A stretch of DNA of 47,206 bases from Bacteroidales bacterium (GTDB taxonomy: Bacteria > Bacteroidota > Bacteroidia > Bacteroidales > Muribaculaceae), in the NCBI GenBank assembly GCA_019416285.1, contig DXXM01000027.1, positions 1-47,206 on the forward strand, written 5' to 3'. This document shows, one piece after another, positions 16,651 through 25,825 of this stretch. The position numbers and the translations under genes were made by a program. The notes beneath the pieces were generated by a model. It made no database searches, was not told the DNA's origin, and saw only the letters and a list, made by a program, of their open reading frames with translations. Position 1 is the stretch's first letter. Every line of letters begins with the position of its first letter.

Positions 16651-17394
16651 TCAGTTATTCTTTTTCCGTCGGAGATTGCGGATGAAAAATCCCACATGCC
16701 GGAAAAGCGTGGGGAAGAAGCCGAAATAGTGGCTCATTATCCTGAAGCGCTCCAGCAGAGATGCGCGGTGATTGGCCGTAGTGACGCCCTCCGACAGATA
16801 GTCAATCAGAATCCGGTCGATATAACAGTTGCGCTGTGAGCGCTGCAGGCAGCGGATACACCATTCATAGTCCGCCGAAAATCTGTAGCGTGTGTCGTAG
16901 TTGTCGACCAGTTTGTGCAACACGATAAATGCCTGGTGACACACCACCATTCCATTCTTGAAACTGTCGAGAGTCAAATCAGCCGGGGCAGTCAGATGGC
17001 GGTCACCAATCCTTTTGCGCGATGAATCCACTATCTGAGTCTGTCCGTAGACAATGCCGGGATAATCGTTGTCCATTATGGCATCGGCAATCAGCTGGAG
17101 CGTATGGGCGTTGTGGAAAGAGTCGCCAGCGTTTAGAAAAATCACATAATCGCCTGTAGCTATCCCGAGACCTTTGTTCATGGCGTCGTAAATACCCTTG
17201 TCCTTTTCCGATATTATGGTCATAGGTTCGATGCCGGATTTGGAGGCAAGTTTTACGGTGTCATCCGCAGAGGCTCCGTCTATCAGAATATATTCGTAGA
17301 GCCTGCATGTCTGTTCCCTGATGCTTGCAAGAGTCGCAGGAAGTGTCGACGCGGCGTTGTAGCTGACAGTTATGATGGAAAACAGAGGTTTCAT
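16651..17394 (-). CDS. Family 2 glycosyltransferase
   Basis: A 247-residue GT-A fold enzyme. The chosen start (MKPLFSIITVSYN) opens directly on the first strand of the fold; the frame extends 20 codons upstream without family similarity. Motifs are ILIDGASADDT, the EKDKGIYDAMNKG signature, and FLNAGDSF in place of the DxD site, a pattern of the WcaA/colanic-type GT2 group. It ends in a very basic tail (NLRRKKNN), which may help membrane association. There is no polysaccharide cluster around it, so acceptor and sugar are unknown. Confidence 0.85.
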   Translation of the reverse strand: MKPLFSIITVSYNAASTLPATLASIREQTCRLYEYILIDGASADDTVKLASKSGIEPMTIISEKDKGIYDAMNKGLGIATGDYVIFLNAGDSFHNAHTLQLIADAIMDNDYPGIVYGQTQIVDSSRKRIGDRHLTAPADLTLDSFKNGMVVCHQAFIVLHKLVDNYDTRYRFSADYEWCIRCLQRSQRNCYIDRILIDYLSEGVTTANHRASLLERFRIMSHYFGFFPTLFRHVGFFIRNLRRKKNN

Positions 17395-17433
17395 TGGATT
17401 GCGGGGAAATGGTGTGGATGTTGAATGAAGAAT

Positions 17434-17462
17434 CTCCTGCCGGCGCGGAAGCACGGCAGGAG
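17434..17462 (-). terminator. Terminator between the winged-helix gene and the GT2 gene
   Basis: CTCCTGCCG (17434-17442) and CGGCAGGAG (17454-17462) form a perfect 9-bp GC-rich stem. Read on the minus strand it follows the small winged-helix gene and is followed by ATTCTTCATTC. Confidence 0.55.
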
Positions 17463-17531
17463 TTATAGCGGTCAGACGGCATTGGCGCTACATAGGGAAA
17501 TGTGGCTGTGTGCCGCATCAAAGCGTGACAC

Positions 17532-17750
17532 TTACTTGTCTTGTACGAGAGAGATGATGAGCTCCTTGCCGTCCTCGCTCTCCTGGAAATTGATTTTACC
17601 TTCGCGGGCAAGCCATCCGAGGGCTGCGAAGAGTTCCTTCTCGGTCTTTACCTTGGCGATTTTCTTAAGCTGTTTGGTGCCGAGTGCTTCAGCTTCGTTA
17701 AGGGCTGCCCATACGCTGCCTGCGTTCAAACCGATAGTTTCAGTGTTCAT
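17532..17750 (-). CDS. Small winged-helix protein (DUF2582-like)
   Basis: A 72-residue protein starting MNTETIGLNAG, with the pattern of the small winged-helix family PF10771: GSVWAALNE, a KKIAKVKTEKELFAALGWLAREGK recognition-helix region described here by its key residues Lys-Glu-Leu and Trp-Leu, and a wing (INFQE...ELIISL). It is probably a DNA- or protein-binding domain of unknown function; these are abundant small proteins in Bacteroidales. The start at 17750 is preferred over one nine codons upstream. Confidence 0.82.
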   Translation of the reverse strand: MNTETIGLNAGSVWAALNEAEALGTKQLKKIAKVKTEKELFAALGWLAREGKINFQESEDGKELIISLVQDK

Positions 17751-17853
17751 TGTTAGTAGTTTTAATAGATTATACAAAAGTTATTTTGAAAATAAAAAAT
17801 CTGTATATATGTGTTGATGTCACTCAAGAGTATGCTTTTCTTTCGTTTTGCTA

Positions 17854-17861
17854 CAAATTTA
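17854..17861 (-). promoter_or_regulatory. -7 element upstream of the small winged-helix gene
   Basis: TAAATTTG on the minus strand fits TAnnTTTG. No -33 was identified. The transcript would carry a leader of about 100 bases. The whole 17751-17917 stretch is very AT-rich. Confidence 0.4.
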
Positions 17862-17917
17862 CAATTATTTTTTAATTTTATTACTATTTTTATTAACAAA
17901 TTTCCGCTATAAAAAGT

Positions 17918-17956
17918 TTGCAAGGCACTAATGCTTTATGCACCAATGCCTTGCAA
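17918..17956 (-). terminator. Terminator after the GH13 lipoprotein gene
   Basis: TTGCAAGGCA (17918-17927) pairs perfectly with TGCCTTGCAA (17947-17956). On the minus strand it lies 18 bases after the stop and is followed by AAACTTTTTATA, a good T-run. Confidence 0.75.
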
Positions 17957-17974
17957 CACGATATTTAGAAGCCG

Positions 17975-19411
17975 TTAATTACGATAAAGGATATAGGAGG
18001 TGAGTGGCGCGAGCGAACCGGAGATTTTACCGTTGTTGATTGTGAACGAGTTGCCGCTGACCGCGTCGGTATAGTCGCCGTCGGGGAGTGTGGTGGGAAG
18101 CGCATTGACTGTCTGAGCGGCCGACGAGAGATTGACGAGAGCTGCTCCGCGGTTGCCGCGTGCCACCTCGACCACAGCGTTATTGTCTGTTGTATAGATG
18201 GTTTCAGGCTCGCCCTTCATTTCGCGGCGGAATTTATTGGCCGCAACTACTTCGGGATGCTTGAATTCATCGTTTCCGCGGGCTCCCACACGGTTGTTGC
18301 CCCAGTAATTCTCGCGGGTGCTTCCGGCAGGACGGCTGAAGAAGAGGGGAGTGCCGTTCTGACGCGCTGCGAGAAATACCCAGCCCATGCGGATCTGCTC
18401 GTCGGAAAGTCCGGCTGATTCATGCTCGTTGGCGTAAGTGTCATGTGACTCAACCCAGGTCACGAGGTGCTTGCCGTCGACGGGATGATGCCAGTTGAGA
18501 AGCGAATCGGCTGTGAAATCCCCTTTGCCGAGCACATTGCGGAGCGCGTGGCCGTAGGCGCTTGCCGTGAGATCCATATATTCAGCATATTCTGTCTCTT
18601 TGACGTTCTTGTCCTGAAGGACTTCGCCGTAAATAAAGAGCGAATCGGCGGGGACGGCGAGTCTGAGGCCCTTGACCTCTTCGCGGCCGGTTGCCACATC
18701 CCAGAAATTGTTGCGTGTGGCGAGGCTGTCGAGCGGATCCGACGGCAGGCCGATGTGTTTGGCTGTGTCGTAGCGGAAACCCTTTACGCCGAGGCTCAGA
18801 AGGTCGTTTACATAGGTCATGTAGTAATGCTGGAAGTCGGGATTCTCTGTGTTTACGTCGGGGAGGCCGCCCATCTCGCCGGTGGTACACTGGTAACGGT
18901 CGTTGTAGTCGGTGATGGGGGTAAAACCGTTTGCGTGGTAGAGCTTGTCGTGGCCTCCCACAGCCTCGTCAAGTGAGGGAAGGACTGCTGTGTGGTCGAT
19001 GGCGGTGTGGTTGGGAAGCACATCGACAATGACCTTGACGTTATATTTCGCGGCACTGTCCATCATGGCTTTGAACTGGTTGCGTGTGCCGAGAAGATAG
19101 TTGCCTATTTTCCAGTCGGTAGGCTGATAGTAGTAATACCATTTTCCGGTCACGGAGTCGCCGGGCTGGGAGAAAAGCGCGAGACCGCCGTTTTCGCCGA
19201 CGTAGCAGGTGTTGGCGGGCGATGTCTGCACATAGGCATAGCCGGCTTCGGCTATATCCTTCATATTCGCGGCGATAGTGTCAAATGACCATGACCAGGC
19301 GTGGAGTATCACGTCGTCGTTGGTGTCGGCTGTCGCTTGCGTGTTTTTTGTCGTTTCGCAGGCCGACAGGATTCCTGCGCCGATAAACGCAAGACAAATA
19401 ATTTTTTTCAT
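17975..19411 (-). CDS. GH13 alpha-amylase lipoprotein
   Basis: A 478-residue lipoprotein with a type II signal peptide (lipobox LSAC, Cys18). The GH13 catalytic barrel shows DVLPNH (130-135), nucleophile Asp215 in GFRYD, acid/base Glu263 in YGEV, and the transition-state Asp324 in ESHD, so it should cut alpha-1,4-glucans. A small C-terminal beta domain follows. Unlike SusG it has no susC/susD neighbours here; the gene follows cdsA by 46 bases on the same strand. Export to the cell surface is plausible but not shown; the residues after Cys18 (ETTKN) are not a clear surface-export signal. Confidence 0.9.
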   Translation of the reverse strand: MKKIICLAFIGAGILSACETTKNTQATADTNDDVILHAWSWSFDTIAANMKDIAEAGYAYVQTSPANTCYVGENGGLALFSQPGDSVTGKWYYYYQPTDWKIGNYLLGTRNQFKAMMDSAAKYNVKVIVDVLPNHTAIDHTAVLPSLDEAVGGHDKLYHANGFTPITDYNDRYQCTTGEMGGLPDVNTENPDFQHYYMTYVNDLLSLGVKGFRYDTAKHIGLPSDPLDSLATRNNFWDVATGREEVKGLRLAVPADSLFIYGEVLQDKNVKETEYAEYMDLTASAYGHALRNVLGKGDFTADSLLNWHHPVDGKHLVTWVESHDTYANEHESAGLSDEQIRMGWVFLAARQNGTPLFFSRPAGSTRENYWGNNRVGARGNDEFKHPEVVAANKFRREMKGEPETIYTTDNNAVVEVARGNRGAALVNLSSAAQTVNALPTTLPDGDYTDAVSGNSFTINNGKISGSLAPLTSYILYRN

Positions 19412-19457
19412 CAGATGTTAATTATTGGTGTAAGTATGATAAAAGATTCTTTGTTCT

Positions 19458-20318
19458 CTATATTATATAGAGGCGGAGGGCGGTGAGATAGAGCAGGGAG
19501 GCTGGAATCACAAGGAGCAGTGAGTCGATACGGTCGAGCATACCGCCGTGGCCCGGAAGAAGTTTGCCTGAGTCCTTGACGCCGAGTGTACGTTTGATAA
19601 GCGATTCTACAAGGTCACCCCAGGTGGCGAATATGCTCACCACAACTCCAAGTCCGCAAAGTCCTGTGATGGAAATGTTCTCGAAATATTCGGGGAAAAA
19701 GTATTTAAACACGAATGACGATGCTATGGCGAATGCCACGCCCCCTACAAAACCTTCCCATGATTTCTTGGGCGAGATGCGTTCAAACAGTTTGTGTCTG
19801 CCGATGAGCGAACCCACGCAGAAGGCCCCGGTATCGTTCAGCCATATCATTATGAACATGGCGAGAAGTAAATGTTTGCCGTCGGGGAGTGTATAGTACA
19901 TAGACATGAGACCGAGCGGGAGTGCTATGTACATTTGTCCCATGTATGAGAAAGCAAGGTTTGTGAGGGGGGAGGATTCCTGATTGTATAGCTGGATTAC
20001 AAGCCTGACTATCAGGTAGAGAAGATATACTGTGAAAAATGTGCCTCCCAGGACTGCGGTTGTGAAAGGCGAGAGGAGCGACATGTTGACACAACAGAGT
20101 CCGACACACAGAATCAGGCCGCCGGCCACATCAATAATCAGTGTCGTTATGCTTTCGCCTCCGGTTGCGGAGTTGCAGAGATGATAAAATTCTTCAAGAG
20201 CGGCTATTGCAATCAATGAGAAGAATACGATAAATGACCATCCGCCAGCGAGTACACATGCGCAGATAAGTCCGACATAGATGATTCCTGTTATGCTTCT
20301 TAATATGAGGTTTTTCAT
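19458..20318 (-). CDS. cdsA: Phosphatidate cytidylyltransferase
   Basis: A 286-residue inner membrane enzyme that makes CDP-diacylglycerol from phosphatidate and CTP, the branch point of phospholipid synthesis. It has about eight hydrophobic helices and the C-terminal CDS signature, seen as KRTLGVKDSGKLLPGHGG followed by MLDRIDSLL. The KD and DRxD acids that bind metal are intact. A promoter lies just upstream at 20339-20368. Confidence 0.94.
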   Translation of the reverse strand: MKNLILRSITGIIYVGLICACVLAGGWSFIVFFSLIAIAALEEFYHLCNSATGGESITTLIIDVAGGLILCVGLCCVNMSLLSPFTTAVLGGTFFTVYLLYLIVRLVIQLYNQESSPLTNLAFSYMGQMYIALPLGLMSMYYTLPDGKHLLLAMFIMIWLNDTGAFCVGSLIGRHKLFERISPKKSWEGFVGGVAFAIASSFVFKYFFPEYFENISITGLCGLGVVVSIFATWGDLVESLIKRTLGVKDSGKLLPGHGGMLDRIDSLLLVIPASLLYLTALRLYII

Positions 20319-20338
20319 CGCGTAGTAGTAAATTTTTG

Positions 20339-20368
20339 CAAAAATACGAAAATTTAATTACGCGCCAA
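20339..20368 (-). promoter_or_regulatory. Promoter of cdsA
   Basis: TATTTTTG on the minus strand (20339-20346) with TTGG (20365-20368) 18 bases further upstream. The predicted leader is under 20 bases. Confidence 0.5.
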
Positions 20369-20446
20369 TCACTTCCATAGGATTATTTTGCTTAATAACT
20401 GCGGAAGTGAAGTCTTGTGAAGAGGATATGCGGAATAATCCGGCGG

Positions 20447-22507
20447 TCATCTGCCGGTTCCGAAGCGGGATGTGTCGATGTCGGTTTCCTTTGGCTTGAA
20501 GCCGTTGAAACGCCATACGAAAGTGAGATTAAGTTGCCTCGACATATCGCGGATTTTCATGCGGTAGTCCTGGGCCTGAAAATGTGTTTTCACTGTGGGC
20601 GACCAGGAGTTGAATATGTCATCGTATCTTAACACAAATTCTGCCTTCCCGCTTGCCAATGACCATTTCAGTCCGGCGTCCGTTCTCCACAGAGCCGATA
20701 TGGTGGCCGGTCCCTGCAACGAGGGGGAGATATAGCTCGCATCCACGGTCAGCGACAGCGGATTTCTTTCGGTCAGGCGCAAGGTGGCTGAGAGCGAGGC
20801 ATAGGACGTCAGTTTTTTGCGGTCGAATGACAGATCATGGAAATGCGAGGCCTTGGCATGTTCATAGAAACTCTGTATCGAGAGTGTTGAGCTGAATCTG
20901 TCGCCGGCGGAAAAGGGGATATGAAGATGTAGGCCGACTTTGCTATTGTAGTTGAAATTGATTGTCTGAAAAATAAGTTTCAGCTCGTCGGGCGACTGAT
21001 AGGGGAGCTGGACGGAGTATCTGTCCTTGTGGTGATAGAAGAGTGTGGCCATATATTTCTGATGCAACACGTATGTGAACTGCGCACTGTATTGCATATA
21101 CGGTTTCAGGTCGGGATTCCCGACGATTATGCTGTAGCCGTTGAGATAGCTGATGCCGCCGTGAGTCTCCCAATAGGACGGATAGATGCGCTCGGATGTG
21201 AAATTGAGAAAAAACATGCTCGCCGGAGTTTTGCGGTACGAAATTCCGAACTGAGGTATGAAATTCCAGTTGTGTTCGTCGGCATACCTGTAATATTCCA
21301 CTGCGACGGAGGCCGACAGCGACATTCCCCATGTGAAGGATTTCGAGGTGCCGACGTAGGCCTGTGCGGTATGCTCTTTCATCTCGCCGTCGAAGCCTTC
21401 CTGCCCGGGCGAGGAATAGGTCTGACGGCTTCTGTCGGTTGCGTTGCGGTATTCCAGTCCGTAGTTGAGCGACCAGTCGCCGATCTCATGCGTCCGGTCG
21501 GCATAAAGATTCCATCGCCGGATGTTCTGACTGTTTTCGCTGCTGACAGCCGGGGCGCTCTCTCCGTTGTTAAACAGTCGTTGGCTGCGCCGCTCGTCGT
21601 AGAGCGTGTAGTCTGCCCGCAGCTCCAGTCCTCCGTTCCCTTTGTAGATAGCCGAAATATTGTGGAATTGCGTCGGATTGGTGTAGTCATAATCATTCAC
21701 CGATGTGCCGAAAGTGCCCTCGGTCAGACTCTCCGTTCTGGCACGGGAACTTATCTGCCCGTTGTAGGAGAGTTGCAATCTGCTGTTCTCATTGAATTTA
21801 TAGTTTGTCGAGGCATAGATGCCGTTTACGAGCTTGCGGCCGATACGCCGGTTGTCCTCGCTAATGTCGTGGAGAATACCGTTTACGGTGTGGTGTGATT
21901 CAGCTTGCTCGCGGTCGTGAATTTTATTTTCCGAGAGCGAATAGTTCAGGTCGAAAGCCCATCGTCCAGTCGCATACATAGTGGAGAGCCCTCCGGTATA
22001 TGAGGGGTAGCGGTTCCATTCATAGCCGGCTTTGGCCTGACCCTGCAGACCATCGAGAGCCGAGGGAGTTCTGAGTATGATGTTGATGACCGTACCTTTG
22101 ACATGATACCGGGCCGGAGCCGAATACATTATCTCCACTGATTTCAGCCGCTCGACCGGGATGGAGGCCAGACGCTGATAGAGATTCTCGAGAGGCATAT
22201 TCTGCACCTCGCCGTTGATGATAATGGTCAGACCCGCGGCTCCTGCAAGCGTGAGCTGGCCGTTCTGCATCATGGCTCCCGGGAGATATGAAAGGGATTC
22301 GAGAACGTTTGTGACAGGTTTCCCGCTCACTATCGCCCTGAGGTCGACGCTCATGGCGCCGTCCGTATTCCTTATCAGTGGCCGCTCACCTTTGACTGTT
22401 ACCTCTCCAAGAGTGAGAGCGGTTCCGACGGAATCCGGAGTCTCGGTCGTGGCTGATACAGTGTCACACAAAACGCAGAAAGCTAATATGGCAATAAAAT
22501 TTTTCAT
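20447..22507 (-). CDS. Outer membrane beta-barrel protein (TonB-dependent receptor-like)
   Basis: 686 residues from the chosen ATG, which gives a signal peptide (MKNFIAILAFCVLCDTVSA). Residues about 30-125 are a plug domain (LGEVTVKGERPLIRNTDGAM, IIINGEVQ, RLKSVEIMYSAPARYH), and the rest is a long alternating beta-barrel with many aromatic girdles, ending LNLTFVWRFNGFKP. This matches the 'outer membrane beta-barrel family protein' group of Bacteroidetes. The usual N-terminal carboxypeptidase-regulatory-like domain is missing, so the mature protein begins near the plug. No SusD partner or TonB-dependent regulator is nearby; the substrate is unknown. Confidence 0.85.
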   Translation of the reverse strand: MKNFIAILAFCVLCDTVSATTETPDSVGTALTLGEVTVKGERPLIRNTDGAMSVDLRAIVSGKPVTNVLESLSYLPGAMMQNGQLTLAGAAGLTIIINGEVQNMPLENLYQRLASIPVERLKSVEIMYSAPARYHVKGTVINIILRTPSALDGLQGQAKAGYEWNRYPSYTGGLSTMYATGRWAFDLNYSLSENKIHDREQAESHHTVNGILHDISEDNRRIGRKLVNGIYASTNYKFNENSRLQLSYNGQISSRARTESLTEGTFGTSVNDYDYTNPTQFHNISAIYKGNGGLELRADYTLYDERRSQRLFNNGESAPAVSSENSQNIRRWNLYADRTHEIGDWSLNYGLEYRNATDRSRQTYSSPGQEGFDGEMKEHTAQAYVGTSKSFTWGMSLSASVAVEYYRYADEHNWNFIPQFGISYRKTPASMFFLNFTSERIYPSYWETHGGISYLNGYSIIVGNPDLKPYMQYSAQFTYVLHQKYMATLFYHHKDRYSVQLPYQSPDELKLIFQTINFNYNSKVGLHLHIPFSAGDRFSSTLSIQSFYEHAKASHFHDLSFDRKKLTSYASLSATLRLTERNPLSLTVDASYISPSLQGPATISALWRTDAGLKWSLASGKAEFVLRYDDIFNSWSPTVKTHFQAQDYRMKIRDMSRQLNLTFVWRFNGFKPKETDIDTSRFGTGR

Positions 22508-22525
22508 GACTGATTGTTTTATTGC

Positions 22526-22533
22526 CAAAATTA
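22526..22533 (-). promoter_or_regulatory. -7 element of the outer membrane protein gene
   Basis: TAATTTTG on the minus strand, an exact match to TAnnTTTG, placed about 20 bases before the ATG at 22507. No clear -33 element. Confidence 0.5.
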
Positions 22534-22602
22534 TGCAATCATGTCTTAAGTGACCCTTATTCCATCTTATTTAGTCTTATTACGATAGTATAGTGGTGTT
22601 TT

Positions 22603-23544
22603 TTATGAAAGGACGCGGACGGCATCGACATATTTGCTCAGTTTTGTCGCTTTCATAATTGCTTTGACCATTTTTCGCTCAAATTCGACGCCGAAATATT
22701 CCCAGAAAGGCTTGATTTTCGCCAAAATCTGCGTATCTCCGTTTAAAACTGTTGAATAGTGATCAAAAATTGCCTGATGCAGTCTTAGCAGAGCGGCCAC
22801 TCTTTCCTCGCGGGTCCATGTGCGTTGCCCGAGCCATTCGGCAAAGAGGGAGGGGCGCATGAGCAGTCCGCGTCCGGCCATCACTCCCGCAAGCTGCGGA
22901 AATCTTTCTCTCAGTGAGTCGATTATTTCGGGCGCGGTGATGTCGCCGTTGAAAATAACGGGATGTTCCGCGGCGGCAAGAAGCTGTCCGAACTCATCGA
23001 AATGCAGCTCTCCGCTATATTGCTGCGAAACGGTGCGGGGATGGACGGTCAGATGTATCAGCGACATACCGTTGATAATGTCCATGACTTCGCGCCATTC
23101 GTCGGGGCTGGAAATTCCGAGCCTCATTTTGACTGAAAATCTCATTTCAGGCATTTCCGACATGGCGTCAGCAATTTCACGCATCTTATCAGGATTTGCA
23201 GGCAGTCCGGCGCCACGTCCTTTCCTGACTTGCGGGATGAAAGGACAACCCATATTAATATCCACGTTATTATAGCTCGCTTCGGCCACCACTCTGACGA
23301 GTTGCCGGAATTCCTCCCCGTCGCGGCATATTATCTGTGGAATCAGCCGATGGTTATCATTGAGACCGGAACTTATTTCCCTGACATCGCGCGGGCGCAC
23401 GGCTCCTTTCTCCAGCCGCAGGAAAGGGGTATAATATGTGATGGCCGATGGCGGTTCCATCCCGTAAATCTCGGTGTGGAAATGCCGGAACACGGCTTCG
23501 GTATAGCCCTGGAGCGGGGCAGCCATCAGTAGGAAATCATTCAT
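22603..23544 (-). CDS. tRNA-dihydrouridine synthase
   Basis: A 313-residue flavoenzyme reducing uridine to dihydrouridine in the tRNA D-loop. The FMN-binding barrel shows MAAPLQGYTEAVFR at the start, the catalytic Cys100 in NMGCPF, KGRGAGL, VKMRLG and HPRTVSQQYSGE, with FNGDI and AGRGLLMRP at the phosphate end. The C-terminal helical domain is short but present. Which Dus subgroup it belongs to is uncertain. It is divergent from the sensor kinase gene. Confidence 0.9.
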   Translation of the reverse strand: MNDFLLMAAPLQGYTEAVFRHFHTEIYGMEPPSAITYYTPFLRLEKGAVRPRDVREISSGLNDNHRLIPQIICRDGEEFRQLVRVVAEASYNNVDINMGCPFIPQVRKGRGAGLPANPDKMREIADAMSEMPEMRFSVKMRLGISSPDEWREVMDIINGMSLIHLTVHPRTVSQQYSGELHFDEFGQLLAAAEHPVIFNGDITAPEIIDSLRERFPQLAGVMAGRGLLMRPSLFAEWLGQRTWTREERVAALLRLHQAIFDHYSTVLNGDTQILAKIKPFWEYFGVEFERKMVKAIMKATKLSKYVDAVRVLS

Positions 23545-23636
23545 GGATTCAATGTCTGATTTGATTGTTTGGAAAAGGGGAGTGATATATGCCGGGGAAA
23601 AGGCGGAACGGCTGTCGAGGAGCCGATTTTTCGATG

Positions 23637-23644
23637 CAAAGTTA
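23637..23644 (-). promoter_or_regulatory. -7 element upstream of the dihydrouridine synthase gene
   Basis: TAACTTTG on the minus strand fits TAnnTTTG; the -33 is not clear. It would give a leader of about 90 bases. Confidence 0.4.
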
Positions 23645-23683
23645 CGGAAAATCTTATTTACTCTTATTTCTCGGCCTCAAATG

Positions 23684-23714
23684 ATTGGTGAAAGAGCGGA
23701 TTTGCCTACTTTTG
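23684..23714 (+). promoter_or_regulatory. Promoter placed directly on the sensor kinase start codon
   Basis: ATTG (23684-23687), a 19-base spacer and TACTTTTG (23707-23714). The predicted transcription start is about 23717-23719, at the ATG itself (23719), so the mRNA would be leaderless or nearly so. Confidence 0.55.
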
Positions 23715-23718
23715 TCTT

Positions 23719-25101
23719 ATGAAGCGTTTTCGTTTGTTCTCCATATTGATTGTGACGGTTTCGTGCGTCATCGCCATCCTCAACGCCTATTATCTCGTCA
23801 TGCTCTATAGCTCCATACGCGGAAATCTGGAGCGAGAGGTGAAGTGTGCGATTGCCGACATGGACATCGACGAGATGTGGTGGCGCGCGATAGCCTTCAA
23901 CACCGGTCGTGTGCGGCGTCACAACTCTGTCAGCGCCAGTCTTAACCAGCACAGCGACAGCATTATAAGCCATTATCAGGATGAAAAGGGGGAGCACCAC
24001 GTTCTCAACTCGAAGGAGATACTTCACGACATATCATATACGAATCAGATGGTCACGGAAATGAGCAATCAGATGCACGCCCAGATGGATGGCCTCCTGC
24101 CGATGGAGCCTGCGGTTGCCGACAGCATACTCTCGCGGCGTCTGCTTGACCGGGGAATCAGAACCGATTTTGTCGCTGTCGAACTCACTGACGACAACGG
24201 TTCCTGCATCGTGGCGAATCCCAAGCTGATTAAGAACCGAAGCGGCAAGGATGTATTCATGCTGACATACGACTATGACCGGGGGCTGACCTATCGCGTC
24301 TATCTCTCGCCGCTCACACAGAATATTTTCAGGGAAATGTCGGGTGTGATTGTCACTACGGTGCTTATGATTGCAGTTTTCGCCGTCGGTTTTTGGTATC
24401 TCTATCATTCTGTAAGCCGCCTCAAGTCAATCGAGGAGATGAAAGATGATTTCACCAACAATATGACGCATGAGCTGAAAACTCCTATAGCGATTGCATA
24501 TTCGGCAAACGATGCGTTGCTCAATCACTCGGCGATAGCCGGTGACGAGAAGGCTCGCCGTTATCTGCGCATAGCCGTCGAACAGCTGACGCGCCTCAGC
24601 GGTCTTGTCGAGAATATACTGTCGATGAGCATGGAGCGACGCCGCAACATGATTCTGTCGTCGGAAGAGATAAATGTCAGGGATTTTGTCGGCGCAGTCG
24701 CCGAACAGATGAAACTCAAGGTTTCCAAGCCGTGCCGGATTCATCTTGACGGAATCCCCGCAGAGCTGACCCTGCTGGCCGACACGACTCATTTCGGAAA
24801 CATTCTGACAAATCTCATCGACAACGCCATGAAATATTCGCGGGATAGCGTCGACATCACAATCACCGCCTCAGAGACGTGTATCACCGTCGCCGACAAC
24901 GGTATCGGCATCCCTCCGAAAAATCTCTCGCACATATTTGAAAAGTTCTACCGTGTCCCGCATGGTAATCTGCAGAATGTGCGCGGCTATGGCATAGGTC
25001 TGTATTATGTAAAAGCCGCGGTAGAGCGCATGGGCTGGTCAATTGTGGCTGCGAGCCGCGAGGGAGTCGGGACGGAATTTACAATAACATTCACCCGTTG
25101 A
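23719..25101 (+). CDS. Sensor histidine kinase
   Basis: A 460-residue inner membrane kinase. A first membrane helix (about 5-30), a periplasmic sensor region of about 175 residues without a domain I recognise, a second helix (209-229), then a HisKA domain with phospho-acceptor His251 (MTHELKTPIA) and an HATPase domain with N box NLIDNAMKYS, G1 VADNGIGIP, F box FEKFYR and G2 GYGIGLYYVK. There is no HAMP domain between helix and HisKA. The partner regulator starts 2 bases after the stop. The stimulus is unknown; no adjacent transport or efflux genes hint at it. Confidence 0.93.
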   Translation: MKRFRLFSILIVTVSCVIAILNAYYLVMLYSSIRGNLEREVKCAIADMDIDEMWWRAIAFNTGRVRRHNSVSASLNQHSDSIISHYQDEKGEHHVLNSKEILHDISYTNQMVTEMSNQMHAQMDGLLPMEPAVADSILSRRLLDRGIRTDFVAVELTDDNGSCIVANPKLIKNRSGKDVFMLTYDYDRGLTYRVYLSPLTQNIFREMSGVIVTTVLMIAVFAVGFWYLYHSVSRLKSIEEMKDDFTNNMTHELKTPIAIAYSANDALLNHSAIAGDEKARRYLRIAVEQLTRLSGLVENILSMSMERRRNMILSSEEINVRDFVGAVAEQMKLKVSKPCRIHLDGIPAELTLLADTTHFGNILTNLIDNAMKYSRDSVDITITASETCITVADNGIGIPPKNLSHIFEKFYRVPHGNLQNVRGYGIGLYYVKAAVERMGWSIVAASREGVGTEFTITFTR

Positions 25102-25103
25102 CA

Positions 25104-25814
25104 ATGATGAAAGACCGCATACTGCTTGTAGAGGACGAAGCCTCGCTCGCCATGATAGTGGCCGAGACCCTTACGGATGAAGGTTTCGATGTGGATATTG
25201 CATCCGACGGGCTCGACGGGCTCGGGAAGATGGTCCGTGAGTCATACGACATTGTGGTGGCCGACGTCATGATGCCGCGTCTTGACGGATTCGAGATGTG
25301 CCGGAGGCTCCGTCGCATCGATCCTGATATTCCGCTTCTGTTTCTGACGGCCAAAAGCAGTATCGACGATATTGTCGACGGATTCGAACTCGGAGCCAAT
25401 GACTATCTGAAGAAACCTTTCAAAATGCGTGAGCTGATAGTGCGGATAAAGGCGCTTCTTCGGCGCAGAAATCCGATGCCTGTCGCGCAGCCTGCCCTCG
25501 CAGTCCGCATCGGTGGCTATAAATTCTATTCCGTTTCGCAGACTCTTGAATTTCAGGGAAAGAGCGTGGAGCTTTCACATTTTGAATCTGTGATACTTGA
25601 AGAACTTGCGGCCAATATGAATCTGACCGTCGGAGCTTCGGTGCTGATGATGAAGGTGTGGCAGCGCGACGACATCTACAACCGCAATTCCCTCCACGGT
25701 TTCATTCATAAACTGCGCCGCTTGCTGCGCCATGACCCGTCAATCGCCATAATCAATCTCAGAGGAATCGGATATAAGCTCGTGGTGAGGGAATCCGGCG
25801 GTCAGGATGTCTGA
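25104..25814 (+). CDS. OmpR/PhoB-family response regulator
   Basis: 236 residues from the ATG at 25104 (MMKDRILLVEDEA). The receiver domain has acidic pocket Glu/Asp in LLVEDEA, phospho-acceptor Asp54 (VADVMMP), Thr in FLTAKSS and Lys in LKKPFK. The C-terminal winged helix ends INLRGIGYKLVV, typical of OmpR-type DNA binding. It forms an operon with the kinase, 2 bases apart. The gene runs up to 11 bases from the convergent membrane-protein gene, with no room for a standard terminator. Confidence 0.93.
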   Translation: MMKDRILLVEDEASLAMIVAETLTDEGFDVDIASDGLDGLGKMVRESYDIVVADVMMPRLDGFEMCRRLRRIDPDIPLLFLTAKSSIDDIVDGFELGANDYLKKPFKMRELIVRIKALLRRRNPMPVAQPALAVRIGGYKFYSVSQTLEFQGKSVELSHFESVILEELAANMNLTVGASVLMMKVWQRDDIYNRNSLHGFIHKLRRLLRHDPSIAIINLRGIGYKLVVRESGGQDV

Positions 25815-25825
25815 TGGATGCGGAT

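Noticed and set aside
21029..21898. 289-codon plus-strand frame opposite the outer membrane protein gene
   Set aside because: No motif, and completely inside a gene with a clear signal peptide, plug and barrel on the other strand.
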